NCBI RefSeq assembly: GCF_013359725.1
Contig: NZ_JABFMW010000019.1
Location: forward strand, 30,121-84,927
Origin: Pseudarthrobacter sp. C4D7
GTDB lineage: Bacteria > Actinomycetota > Actinomycetes > Actinomycetales > Micrococcaceae
DNA length: 54,807 nucleotides
Direction of reading: 5' to 3'
A program made the translations under genes and the position numbers. Below, piece after piece: positions 19,059 to 26,326 of the stretch; positions within the stretch are counted from its first letter, which is position 1, and each line of letters starts with the position of its first letter. Under the pieces are notes generated by a model. The model made no database searches. It worked only from the letters and a program-made list of their open reading frames with translations, and was not told where the DNA came from.

Positions 19059-19948
19059 TATGCCGCCAGCAGCTGAGCACGATACTGTACCGGGCTCAAT
19101 CCCTTGAGCTTCGTGGAAATTCTTTTGGTGTTGTACCAGCGGATGTATTCGTGCAGCGCTGATGCGAGTGACTCGGTGTTGAGGAATCGGACCCGGTGGT
19201 AGAGCTCTTCCTTGAGGTGTCCGAAGAAGTTCTCCATGACCGCATTGTCGTAGCAGTTGGCTTTGCGGGACATCGATTGGATGGCGCCCGCATTCTGCAG
19301 GAGCAGGCGCCAGGACGTGTGCTGATACTGGAATCCCTGGTCGGAGTGCACGAGGGGTTTCTGTCCGTTTTCCAGCGTGGCCAAGGCGCCGCGCAGAGAG
19401 GTATTGGCCAACTCCAGGTTGGGCGAAGTGCCGATTGTGTAGGAGATGATCTGGCGGTCAAACAGATCCATGATCGGTGAGAGGTATAGCTTCCTGTCAC
19501 CGACGCTGAACTCGGTCACATCGGTGACCCATTTCTGGTTTGGGGCATCCGCCTCAAACTGCCGCTTCAGCAGGTTTGGGGCCACAACGCCTTGCTCGCC
19601 TTGGTAGGAGTTGTACCGCTTCCTGCTCCGGACCTTACAGTCCAGACGCAGGGAACGCATCAGCTTCAGGACGCTCTTCTTGGCGACCCTCCACCCTTGC
19701 TTGCCCAGCTCAATGTGGATCCGGCGGTGCCCGTACCGGCCATGGTTCTTTGTGAAAATCTCCCTGATAACAGCCTTCAGGGATGCCCGCGGATCGGGGC
19801 CATTGAGTCGGGACTGGTGGTAGAAGAACGTGGACCGGGCTAACCCGGCTACGTCTAGGAGAACTTCCAACCGGTGCTCAGCCTTGAGGGCGATGACAGC
19901 GCGAACCTTTAGCGCCGTTCCCCGTCCCTCAAGGCGTTTACTTTTCCC
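19058..19948 (-). CDS. IS3-family transposase OrfB (DDE integrase domain), expressed by -1 frameshift
   Basis: The feature starts at the slippery site, because OrfB has no good start codon or ribosome site of its own; the first ATG-like start in frame is near 19870. It carries the HTH_21 segment (HGRYGHRRIHIELG) and the rve integrase core. The DDE triad is visible: Asp in VTDVTEF, Asp in VHSDQGFQY and Glu in MENFFGHLKEE. The downstream YIRWYNTKR and KLKGLSPVQYR segments are typical of the IS150 group. No internal stop or frameshift is seen, so the enzyme may be active. The fusion with OrfA would be about 446 residues. Confidence 0.93.
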   Translation of the reverse strand, partial: GKSKRLEGRGTALKVRAVIALKAEHRLEVLLDVAGLARSTFFYHQSRLNGPDPRASLKAVIREIFTKNHGRYGHRRIHIELGKQGWRVAKKSVLKLMRSLRLDCKVRSRKRYNSYQGEQGVVAPNLLKRQFEADAPNQKWVTDVTEFSVGDRKLYLSPIMDLFDRQIISYTIGTSPNLELANTSLRGALATLENGQKPLVHSDQGFQYQHTSWRLLLQNAGAIQSMSRKANCYDNAVMENFFGHLKEELYHRVRFLNTESLASALHEYIRWYNTKRISTKLKGLSPVQYRAQLLAA

Positions 19949-20397
19949 AGGAAGGCCACCTCTGCGCGCAGGCGTTCGTTCTCGCGGCGCAGCCTCTGCA
20001 GCTCTGGTTCCGGCTGCGCGGGAACCTCCGGGTTCTTCCTTGGCCGGCCTTTTGGTTTCGGGCGCAGGCCTTCCTCGCCTTGAGCCCTATATTGCCCTGC
20101 CCACACTGTGATCAGGTGCGGCGACGACAGCTCAAGCTCCTTGGCTAGAGCTACCCTGTTCTCGCCGGAAATATAGCGCTGCACAGCATTGAGCTTGAAC
20201 TCGAACGAGTACAGCCGCTTCACTGGTTTGGTCACAAGAGCAGTATCTCCGCGAACACGCCACCTGTCGTATAGGCGGAGGACTGCTTTCGTACCTACTC
20301 CAAGCTTTGTTGCGACAGCTCTGGTACCCCAACCGCGTTCAAACAGAGCCACTGCGGCCTCGCGCTGCTCTACAGATAACGAACTGCCCTTAACCAT
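19909..20397 (-). CDS. IS3-family transposase OrfA (helix-turn-helix, leucine-zipper region)
   Basis: The protein has 162 residues with two helix-turn-helix units (SVEQREAAVALFERGWG then YSFEFKLNAVQRYISGE), as in the IS150 subgroup. A basic RPKPKGRPRK linker and a heptad-rich C-terminus (ELQRLRRENERLRAEVAFLG) that mediates dimerisation follow. It binds the terminal repeats. The GGGGAG ribosome site, seven bases before the ATG, lies inside a hairpin formed with the terminal inverted repeat. It overlaps the OrfB frame by about 40 bases. Confidence 0.93.
   Translation of the reverse strand: MVKGSSLSVEQREAAVALFERGWGTRAVATKLGVGTKAVLRLYDRWRVRGDTALVTKPVKRLYSFEFKLNAVQRYISGENRVALAKELELSSPHLITVWAGQYRAQGEEGLRPKPKGRPRKNPEVPAQPEPELQRLRRENERLRAEVAFLGKVNALRDGERR
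19942..19948 (-). other. Programmed -1 ribosomal frameshift site GGGAAAA
   Basis: On the minus strand the heptamer G GGA AAA is in the OrfA phase and fits the X_XXY_YYZ rule; slipping back one base reads GGG AAA and continues in the OrfB frame. The OrfA stop TAA comes about 33 bases later. This arrangement is standard for IS3 elements. Confidence 0.8.
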
Positions 20398-20456
20398 GAA
20401 ACTGCTCCCCGAGAGTCAGAACTGAATTTTCAGTCCAACTTTCGGGGAGCAGTTCA
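20397..20456 (-). promoter_or_regulatory. Fold-back hairpin covering the OrfA ribosome site
   Basis: Read on the minus strand, TGAACTGCTCCCCGA of the terminal repeat is complementary to TCGGGGAGCAGTTTCA just before the OrfA ATG, with one bulged T. The loop contains a second short pairing, CTGAA with TTCAG. A transcript entering from outside the element would include both strands and hide GGGGAG. A transcript starting inside would not. Confidence 0.65.
20432..20456 (-). repeat. Right terminal inverted repeat of the IS3-family element
   Basis: On the minus strand it begins TGAACTGCTCCCCGAAAG. It is identical to the left end except at position 7. It is followed on the plus strand by TTT and then the right arm of the cspA terminator. 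Confidence 0.88.
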
Positions 20457-20480
20457 TTTTTCGGCAGGCCCTGCTTTTTT
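20457..20480 (+). terminator. Right arm of the interrupted cspA terminator with T-run
   Basis: TTT target copy (20457-20459), one remaining loop T, then TCGGCAGGCCCTGCTTTTT (20461-20479), the exact complement of 17408-17426, ending in a run of six T. Confidence 0.85.
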
Positions 20481-20530
20481 GTTAACCCACGCGCGGGGAG
20501 CGGCCGTAGTACGTTCCGGTGAGCACCCCC

Positions 20531-20606
20531 TGCCGCATAAGCGTCCCTTGGCCGCATAACCGGTGCCGGGCAGCAGCGGTTATGCGGGGAGCGGCCGGTT
20601 ATGCCG
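20531..20606. repeat. Cluster of CCGCATAA-type inverted repeats
   Basis: CCGCATAACCG (20552-20562) pairs with CGGTTATGCGG (20577-20587). Related copies occur at 20532 (GCCGCATAAGCG) and 20596 (CGGTTATGCCG). It lies between the cspA terminator and the stop of the gluconate-type regulator. It may serve as a terminator for the regulator or as a small dispersed palindromic repeat. Confidence 0.4.
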
Positions 20607-20613
20607 CGGCGGC

Positions 20614-21348
20614 CTAGTGCAGGCCCATCGCTTCCCGCACCTCATCGAGGATGTGGTGCATGGCCCGCTCCGCCACGGCAGTATCGCCGCCGGCCACGGC
20701 AGCCGCCACATCCTCGTGCGCCTGCAGCGCCTGGGCCCGCGGCTTGAACGGCATGAGTCCCTGGCGGGTGCGGCTGGTCAGGACTTCCGCCACCATTGCC
20801 TCCAGCGCCCGGAACATTTCGTTGCCGCAGCTGCGCAGGAGCAGCTGGTGGAAGGCGATGTCCGCGGCAAGGAATGCCTCCAGGTCGCCCGCTTCACCCA
20901 GGCGGCGCAGGTCAGCGGCCAGGGACACCAGCTGTGCCCGCTCGGCGGCACTGGCCCGGCGGGCGGCGCCCGCGGCAGCGATGGGCTCGACGGCGATGCG
21001 CAGCTCGGTCAGGCTGCTGTACTGCTGGTCCCGCCGGTCCGAGGCCAGCCGCCACCGGACCAGTTTAGGGTCAAAGACATTCCACAGGGATGGATCCTGG
21101 ACCACGATGCCCACGCGCCGGCGCGAATAGACCAGGTTCATCGATTCCAAAACCTTCATGGTGTCGCGGGCAACGGTGCGCGAGATACCGTAATCCTGTT
21201 GCAGTCCCTCAAGGGTGAGCCTGCCGCCGGGGGCCAGGCGCCCTGACGCGATGGCGATGCCCACCGCCTCGAGTACCCGTTCGTGCATGGCAGGGGAGGA
21301 CCCGCCGTCGTGCGTTCCTTCGCCATCCTGGACTGTCGCCGTCGACAT
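20614..21348 (-). CDS. FadR-subfamily GntR regulator, probable gluconate-operon repressor
   Basis: The protein has 244 residues; GGGGAAAGA precedes the ATG. The N-terminal winged helix covers about 22-90 (RLTLEGLQQDYGISRTVARD), followed by an all-helical FCD ligand domain with metal-ligand-like positions (ADIAFHQLLLRSCGNEMF, AHEDVAAAV, MHHILDEV). It is divergent from the gluconate kinase and permease genes, the standard arrangement of GntR repressors relieved by gluconate or gluconate-6-phosphate. The assignment to gluconate comes from the neighbours. Confidence 0.85.
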   Translation of the reverse strand: MSTATVQDGEGTHDGGSSPAMHERVLEAVGIAIASGRLAPGGRLTLEGLQQDYGISRTVARDTMKVLESMNLVYSRRRVGIVVQDPSLWNVFDPKLVRWRLASDRRDQQYSSLTELRIAVEPIAAAGAARRASAAERAQLVSLAADLRRLGEAGDLEAFLAADIAFHQLLLRSCGNEMFRALEAMVAEVLTSRTRQGLMPFKPRAQALQAHEDVAAAVAGGDTAVAERAMHHILDEVREAMGLH

Positions 21349-21406
21349 TCTTTCCCCGTTCGCTTACGCGCCGCTGCGCCTTCCAAGGATAGCCGGGATG
21401 ACTCCA

Positions 21407-21463
21407 AAGGTATGACTTGTGACACGAATAGATAGCATCATTGGATCAAAAAGGTGATACCTT
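21407..21463. promoter_or_regulatory. Candidate operators in the gluconate divergent promoter region
   Basis: AAGGT-GAT-ACCTT at 21451-21463 is a perfect 5-bp-arm palindrome. A related AAGGTATGACT occurs at 21407 and AGGTATGACAT just before the kinase ATG. The 190-bp region is AT-richer than its surroundings. These suit binding sites for the FadR-type regulator, but no site is proven. Confidence 0.4.
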
Positions 21464-21538
21464 ATCGCTTGGCCTTAATCACATCGGGCCACAGCGAGCT
21501 TCTTCGAAAGCCAAAGACGTCTTCTCCGGAGGTATGAC

Positions 21539-22084
21539 ATGCAGTATCCAGCCACGCACCTGGTCGTCATGGGCGTTGCCGGTTCCGGCAAATCCACCTT
21601 GGCCGCCGCCCTTTCCCGGCAACTGGGCTGGGCCTGCGCCGAAGCCGATGAGTTTCACCCCGCAGCGAACATCACCAAGATGAGCCAGGGCATTCCCCTC
21701 CAGGACGAGGACCGCTGGCCGTGGCTGCAGGAGATCCGCGACTGGATGACCGCTCAGGCTGCCGGCGGCACGAGCACCGTGCTCACCTGCTCCGCGCTCA
21801 AGCGGACGTACCGGGACCTGCTCTCCGGCGCCCAGGGCCGGGTCATCTTCCTCCACCTGGACGGTGGGGCGGAGCTGATCGGCCAGCGCATGCAGGGCCG
21901 GGAAGGGCACTTCATGCCGCCCACGCTGCTCCCCAGCCAGCTGGCCACCCTGGAGCCGCTCACCCGCGAAGAGCTCGACGCCGGCAGCCTCCGCCTGGAC
22001 ATATCGCGCTCACCCGAAGAACTGGTCGCCGCCGTCATGCAGGCCCTTAACCTCCCCTCCGGCCAGGCGCCCTGCGCGTCCTGA
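21539..22084 (+). CDS. gntK: Gluconokinase
   Basis: The protein has 181 residues, normal for bacterial thermoresistant gluconokinases. The P-loop GVAGSGKST is at 12-20, followed by EADEFHPAANITKMSQGIPL, which matches the gluconate-binding lid (DGDxLHP...KM..G.PL), and CSALKRTYRD. It phosphorylates D-gluconate to 6-phosphogluconate with ATP, feeding the pentose phosphate pathway. GGAGG precedes the ATG. The permease gene follows 37 bp later in the same direction. Confidence 0.95.
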   Translation: MQYPATHLVVMGVAGSGKSTLAAALSRQLGWACAEADEFHPAANITKMSQGIPLQDEDRWPWLQEIRDWMTAQAAGGTSTVLTCSALKRTYRDLLSGAQGRVIFLHLDGGAELIGQRMQGREGHFMPPTLLPSQLATLEPLTREELDAGSLRLDISRSPEELVAAVMQALNLPSGQAPCAS

Positions 22085-22121
22085 CCCACCCAAATCCCCA
22101 ACCCTGTTTCAAAGGAGAACC

Positions 22122-23525
22122 ATGACCATCGAAGGATGGACCCAGACATTGGGCGCAGGTCCACTGCTGCTCATTGCCGCGGCTGCAATTCTTGTGCTGC
22201 TGTTCCTGATCATCCGGCTGCGGATGCACGCCCTGATCGCCCTGATCCTCATCAGCCTCGCCACCGCGTTCGCCACCGGCATCCCGGCCAACCAAGTGGT
22301 TCCAGTGCTGGTCAACGGCTTCGGCAGCACCCTGGGAACAGTGGCACTGCTGGTGGGCCTCGGCGCCATGCTGGGCCGGATCGTCGAAACCAGCGGCGGC
22401 GCAAAGGTCCTGGCCGACTACCTGATCGGCGTCTTCGGTGAAAAGCGTGCACCGTTCGCACTGGGCCTTGCCTCGCTGATCTTTGGCTTCCCCATCTTCT
22501 TCGACGCCGGCCTGGTGGTCATGCTGCCCGTGGTCTTCGCCGTCGCACACCGCCTCGGCGGGGGCGTCCTCCGCTACGGCCTGCCCGCAGCCGGCGCGTT
22601 TTCCGTGATGCACATCTTCCTGCCGCCGCACCCGGGCCCGGTGTCCGCAGCCACCTTCTTTGACGCGAACATCGGCCTGGTCCTGATCGCCGGCCTGATC
22701 ACCGCCATCCCCACCTGGTACGTCACCACCTACCTTTACGGCCTGCGCACCGGCAAGAAACTGGTCCTGCCCGTTCCCGAAATCCTGGGCCACGCCAGCG
22801 CCGAAGCAGAGTCCAACCCGCCGCGTTTCCGCACCATCGTTGGCCTCCTGCTGCTGCCCCTGGTCCTGATCTTCCTCAACACCGGCCTGAACACGCTGGC
22901 ATCCTCCGGCGCCCTGGACGCGAGCGTCAAGAAGGAACAGTGGTTCCAGGTGCTGCGGACCATCGGTGAGACCCCAGTGGCGCTGCTGATCGCCGTCCTG
23001 GTGGCCATGTTCGTCCTGGGCACCCGCCGTGGCCGCAACGCCGCCACCCTGGAAAAGCTGCTGGAATCCTCGCTGGGCCCGGTGTGCTCGGTCATCCTGA
23101 TCACGGGCGCCGGCGGCATGTTCGGCGGTGTCCTGCGCACCTCGGGCATCGGCAAGGCACTCGCGGACGTCCTGGGCGGGGTGGGCATCCCGCTCATCCT
23201 GGCCGGCTTCCTGATCTCCTCCATCCTCCGCATTGCGCAGGGTTCGGCCACGGTGGCGCTGACCACCACCGCGGGCCTGATTGCCCCGGCCGTGGCCGCT
23301 GCGGGACTGAACGGGATGCAGGTTGCCGCCCTGGTCATTGCCGTTGCCGCCGGCTCGGTAGTGGTCTCCCACGTCAACGACTCCGGCTTCTGGCTGGTGG
23401 GCCGCTTCTTCGGCATGGACGTCAAGACCACCCTGAAGACCTGGACCGTCATGGAAACCCTGATCGGCGTCATGGGCTTCGCCATCGCTGTTGCCATCTT
23501 CCTGGTGGCCGGCGCGGTGGGCTGA
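22122..23525 (+). CDS. gntP: Gluconate:H+ symporter, GntP family
   Basis: The protein has 467 residues with about 12-14 hydrophobic segments. The family-typical HIFLPPHPGPVSAA loop, TGAGGMFGGVLRTSGIG and HVNDSGFWLV motifs are present. It imports gluconate or related sugar acids by proton symport. AAAGGAG precedes the ATG. It forms an operon with the kinase and ends before a strong hairpin. Confidence 0.95.
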   Translation: MTIEGWTQTLGAGPLLLIAAAAILVLLFLIIRLRMHALIALILISLATAFATGIPANQVVPVLVNGFGSTLGTVALLVGLGAMLGRIVETSGGAKVLADYLIGVFGEKRAPFALGLASLIFGFPIFFDAGLVVMLPVVFAVAHRLGGGVLRYGLPAAGAFSVMHIFLPPHPGPVSAATFFDANIGLVLIAGLITAIPTWYVTTYLYGLRTGKKLVLPVPEILGHASAEAESNPPRFRTIVGLLLLPLVLIFLNTGLNTLASSGALDASVKKEQWFQVLRTIGETPVALLIAVLVAMFVLGTRRGRNAATLEKLLESSLGPVCSVILITGAGGMFGGVLRTSGIGKALADVLGGVGIPLILAGFLISSILRIAQGSATVALTTTAGLIAPAVAAAGLNGMQVAALVIAVAAGSVVVSHVNDSGFWLVGRFFGMDVKTTLKTWTVMETLIGVMGFAIAVAIFLVAGAVG

Positions 23526-23543
23526 CCCTCCCGGTGATGGGCG

Positions 23544-23581
23544 CGGCGGGGCGGCTGGTGGGAACACCGGCCGCCCCGCCG
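23544..23581 (+). terminator. Terminator hairpin after the gluconate operon
   Basis: CGGCGGGGCGGC (23544-23555) pairs perfectly with GCCGCCCCGCCG (23570-23581). The stem continues through GGTG/CACC to a GGAA loop, giving about 17 pairs. The T-run is poor, as is common in high-GC actinobacteria. Confidence 0.7.
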
Positions 23582-23639
23582 TCGTTATGCCCCTTGGTGC
23601 GCCATGCCGGTGCGCCGCCCGCTGACCAAAGGACACCCC

Positions 23640-24467
23640 TTGACGACTCCCCGCACCATCGTGATCACCGGCGCCAGCGACGGCATTGGAGCGGCAGCCG
23701 CGAGGACACTGGCCCGGGCAGGTGAGCAGGTGGTGGTTGTGGGCCGCTCCGCAGGCAAGACGCGCGCCCTGGCCGCAGACATTGGCGCCGACCACTACCT
23801 GGCCGATTTCGCTGACCTTTCCCAGGTCCGGGACCTTGCGGACAAGCTGCAGGCCAACTACCCGCGCATCGACGTCCTGGCCAACAACGCCGGCGGCATC
23901 ATGGGCAAGCGCACGCTCACCGTGGACGGCAATGAGACCACCTTCCAGGTCAACCACCTCGCGCCGTTCCTGCTCACCACCCGCCTCATGGACACGCTGA
24001 CCGCCAGCGGGGCCAAGGTGGTCAACACCTCCAGTGCCGCCAACAACTTCGGCAAGCTGGACCTGTTCGACCTCAACGCCGAGCACGGGTACAGCACCAA
24101 CCGGGCCTACGGCACGGGCAAGCTCGCCAACATCCTGTTCACCTCCGAGCTGCACCGCCGCTTCCACGACCAGGGGATTACGACGGCGGCATTCCACCCG
24201 GGCGTGGTCCGCACCAACTTCGCGGCCGACTCGGGCAGCCCGTGGCGGCACGCCTACACCACCTTGTTGAACCGCTTCATGCTCAGCCCGGACCAGGGTG
24301 CCGACACCATGCTCTGGCTGATCAACGGCACCGCAGGCACGGACTGGATCTCCGGGGCCTACTACGCCAAGCGCGCCCTGGCCAAGGCCAACGCCCAGGC
24401 CTACGACGCCGGACTGGCCCGTGGGCTGTGGGAGAAGAGCGAACAGCTGGTGGCTGCGTTCGCCTGA
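23640..24467 (+). CDS. Short-chain dehydrogenase/reductase
   Basis: The start is taken as TTG at 23640, with AAAGGA six bases upstream; it gives the usual short N-terminus before TGASDGIG (residues 10-17). The ATG at 23604 is weaker and lies nearer the preceding terminator. The 275 residues contain NNAGG, Ser131/132 and the catalytic Y157-x3-K161 (YGTGK). The retinol-dehydrogenase/WWOX-like subclass is suggested by FQVNHLAPFLLTTRL. It is an NAD(P)H-dependent reductase of unknown substrate, with its own transcription unit after the gluconate terminator. Confidence 0.85.
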   Translation: MTTPRTIVITGASDGIGAAAARTLARAGEQVVVVGRSAGKTRALAADIGADHYLADFADLSQVRDLADKLQANYPRIDVLANNAGGIMGKRTLTVDGNETTFQVNHLAPFLLTTRLMDTLTASGAKVVNTSSAANNFGKLDLFDLNAEHGYSTNRAYGTGKLANILFTSELHRRFHDQGITTAAFHPGVVRTNFAADSGSPWRHAYTTLLNRFMLSPDQGADTMLWLINGTAGTDWISGAYYAKRALAKANAQAYDAGLARGLWEKSEQLVAAFA

Positions 24468-24497
24468 GCCGCCACGAACGGCAGCAGAGGGGTTAGG

Positions 24498-26192
24498 TCA
24501 CCGCCCTGCCGGGTGCCCGTTATGGGTGATTGAGGCGACCGTACCGGTCTGTTCGTTCAGCAGGACCTTGTCGTTGCGTTCATGATGGAAGTTGAACATT
24601 GCCTCCACTGACCCGGCCTCCGCATCGGCCGAGGAGTCGCCGATCCTGCCGGTGTGCCAGTTGTCCTCAATGAACCGCAGGATGGAGGCCTGGTCGGTTT
24701 CGGTGTGGTCTACAAAGTTCTTCTTCGCATACGGGGAGATGACCACCAGGGGCTGGCGGGGGCCGGGTCCGCAGCGGTCGGCGTAGCCGCCGGCCACGGG
24801 GACGCCGTTCGCCGCGGCGTTCTGGCACCATGCGGCGTCGTCGGTGCCGGCGGAGGCGTTCTTCGGCTGCGCGGCGGCGTGGTCGTACCAGCCGTCGGAG
24901 TCGTCATAGGCGAGTACCACGGCCGTGTTGTCCCAGTTCCTGGACTGCTGGATCTGGTTGACGGTTTTGGCGATGAAGTTCTGCTCGTCGACCGGATCCG
25001 AGTAGGCGGCATGGCCGTCCTGGTACATGTCCGCCTTCAGGAAGGAGACGGCCGGCATGTTGTCGCTGTCCACCACCTTGCTGAAATCGGTCAGGTCGTA
25101 CTGGTGGTTGGCCTGGCCGTCGTGTCCGATTTCCGCGTCCGATGCCGGTGCCAGGTGGTGCGGGTTGGCGGTGGACGCGTAGTACTGGAAGGGCTGGTGG
25201 TGCGGGGAGTAGTCCACCACGGAGGCGCCGGCGGCGTTGGTGTGGCTGGCAAGGCATGATGCCGGGGCCGTGCCGGTGGCGGGTGTGGTGGGGGTGAAGC
25301 CGCCCTGGAACCAGCCCCAGGACGTGCCCTGGGCGCTGAGCAGGTCGCCAATGTTCCTGCCGGTCATGCCGGCAAGGTTGCTGGCCTTGGCATGGCTGTT
25401 GTTGGAGCAGTCATCGTAGACCGGGTCGGGGTCGTTGATCACCGTTCCGACGCCGTTTGCGTCGGGCTGGCGGACCGCGCTGCTTCCGGTGGCCGGCGTG
25501 GCGACGGGCTTGCCGTCGGCGGTGTATTCCTTGGCGCCGTGGGTCTGGCCCGAAATCAGGTTCAGCGCGCCGGGGGTGGACGGACCGAAGACGGTGCTGA
25601 AGTGGTTGTCGCTCATGGCGTAGTTCTGGGCGTAGTTCCAGATGCCGGTGACGGTGTTGCCGTCGTAGTAGTCCATGGTCAGGCCGGGGCGGCCGTACTG
25701 GTTGGTGCCGCAGGCGTCGCGGCTGGTGAACTGGACGAACTTGTCCATCAGTCCGCCGTTGTAGGCGTTCTGCTCGGCCTTGTAGCCGTGGTCCTGGTCG
25801 CAGGTGACGGCCTGCATCGGGGAGAGACGCGCGGGCTGGACGGAGTTGGGGTTGTTGGGCGCCAGCAGGCCGGCGTTGGCCAGGGTATTGATGTTCTTGG
25901 GTGTGTCGTCCGCCGCCGTGAAGGAGCCGGCGGGGGAGCCTGAACCCTGCAGCGTCTCACCGGGTGTGTTTGCGGCCTGGGGATAGGTGGCGAAGTAGTG
26001 GTCGAATGACACGTTTTCCTGGAAGAGGACCACAACGTGCTGGATGGGCGTCGCCGTGGCGTCCTGGGTGCCGGCGGCTGTGGCCGGGCCGGCGCTGACG
26101 CCGACCAGTCCGGCCGTCACTGCCGAAGCGGCCAGGACGGCGGCGCCGGTGGCCGCAGCAACTCTGTTCTTGGTGAATTTTGTGGAGCTCAT
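24498..26192 (-). CDS. Secreted phospholipase C/acid phosphatase-type phosphoesterase
   Basis: The protein has 564 residues. The signal peptide covers about 1-40 (KNRVAAATGAAVLAASAV, ending near ATAA). The mature chain opens with PIQHVVVLFQENVSFDHYFATYP, the diagnostic metal and nucleophile region of the phosphoesterase (PLC/AcpA) family. Further hallmarks are MSDNHFSTVFGPSTPG, DFSKVVDSDNMPAVSFLK, VVLAYDDSDGWYDH and RQPLVVISPYAKKNFVDHT. It is predicted to hydrolyse phosphodiesters or phosphomonoesters outside the cell, for phosphate scavenging or lipid degradation. It is exported, monocistronic, and convergent with the SDR. Confidence 0.92.
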   Translation of the reverse strand: MSSTKFTKNRVAAATGAAVLAASAVTAGLVGVSAGPATAAGTQDATATPIQHVVVLFQENVSFDHYFATYPQAANTPGETLQGSGSPAGSFTAADDTPKNINTLANAGLLAPNNPNSVQPARLSPMQAVTCDQDHGYKAEQNAYNGGLMDKFVQFTSRDACGTNQYGRPGLTMDYYDGNTVTGIWNYAQNYAMSDNHFSTVFGPSTPGALNLISGQTHGAKEYTADGKPVATPATGSSAVRQPDANGVGTVINDPDPVYDDCSNNSHAKASNLAGMTGRNIGDLLSAQGTSWGWFQGGFTPTTPATGTAPASCLASHTNAAGASVVDYSPHHQPFQYYASTANPHHLAPASDAEIGHDGQANHQYDLTDFSKVVDSDNMPAVSFLKADMYQDGHAAYSDPVDEQNFIAKTVNQIQQSRNWDNTAVVLAYDDSDGWYDHAAAQPKNASAGTDDAAWCQNAAANGVPVAGGYADRCGPGPRQPLVVISPYAKKNFVDHTETDQASILRFIEDNWHTGRIGDSSADAEAGSVEAMFNFHHERNDKVLLNEQTGTVASITHNGHPAGR

Positions 26193-26326
26193 GGGAGGGG
26201 CCTCTTAAGGTTGGGGTCTCAACAGGAGCTCTCAAGTTACTCAGGGGTAATGAACCGGGAATGGCGGAACGGTGAACTGCCGCTGTCGCAGGCCTGACCG
26301 GTTGGCGCCGGGTCCGGCCCGGAATC

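Larger units (their letters stand above)
17430..20456 (-). mobile_element. IS3-family (IS150-like) element carrying an ECF sigma factor and membrane partner
   Basis: The ends are 25-bp inverted repeats (17430-17454 and 20432-20456) differing only at position 7; they begin TG and end CA as IS3 elements do. TTT flanks both sides. The transposase is an OrfA/OrfB pair with a frameshift site. Between OrfB and the left end lie two genes unrelated to transposition. The interior is visibly less GC-rich than the flanks. Joining the flanks restores the cspA terminator exactly, so the whole 3.0 kb behaves as one insertion. Alternatively, a simple IS inserted first and the sigma pair entered it later. 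Which order is right cannot be settled here. Confidence 0.82.

Noticed and set aside
17430..20456. A classical composite transposon with two complete IS copies
   Set aside because: Only one transposase is present. The left side has just a 25-bp end, so two full IS copies do not flank the cargo.
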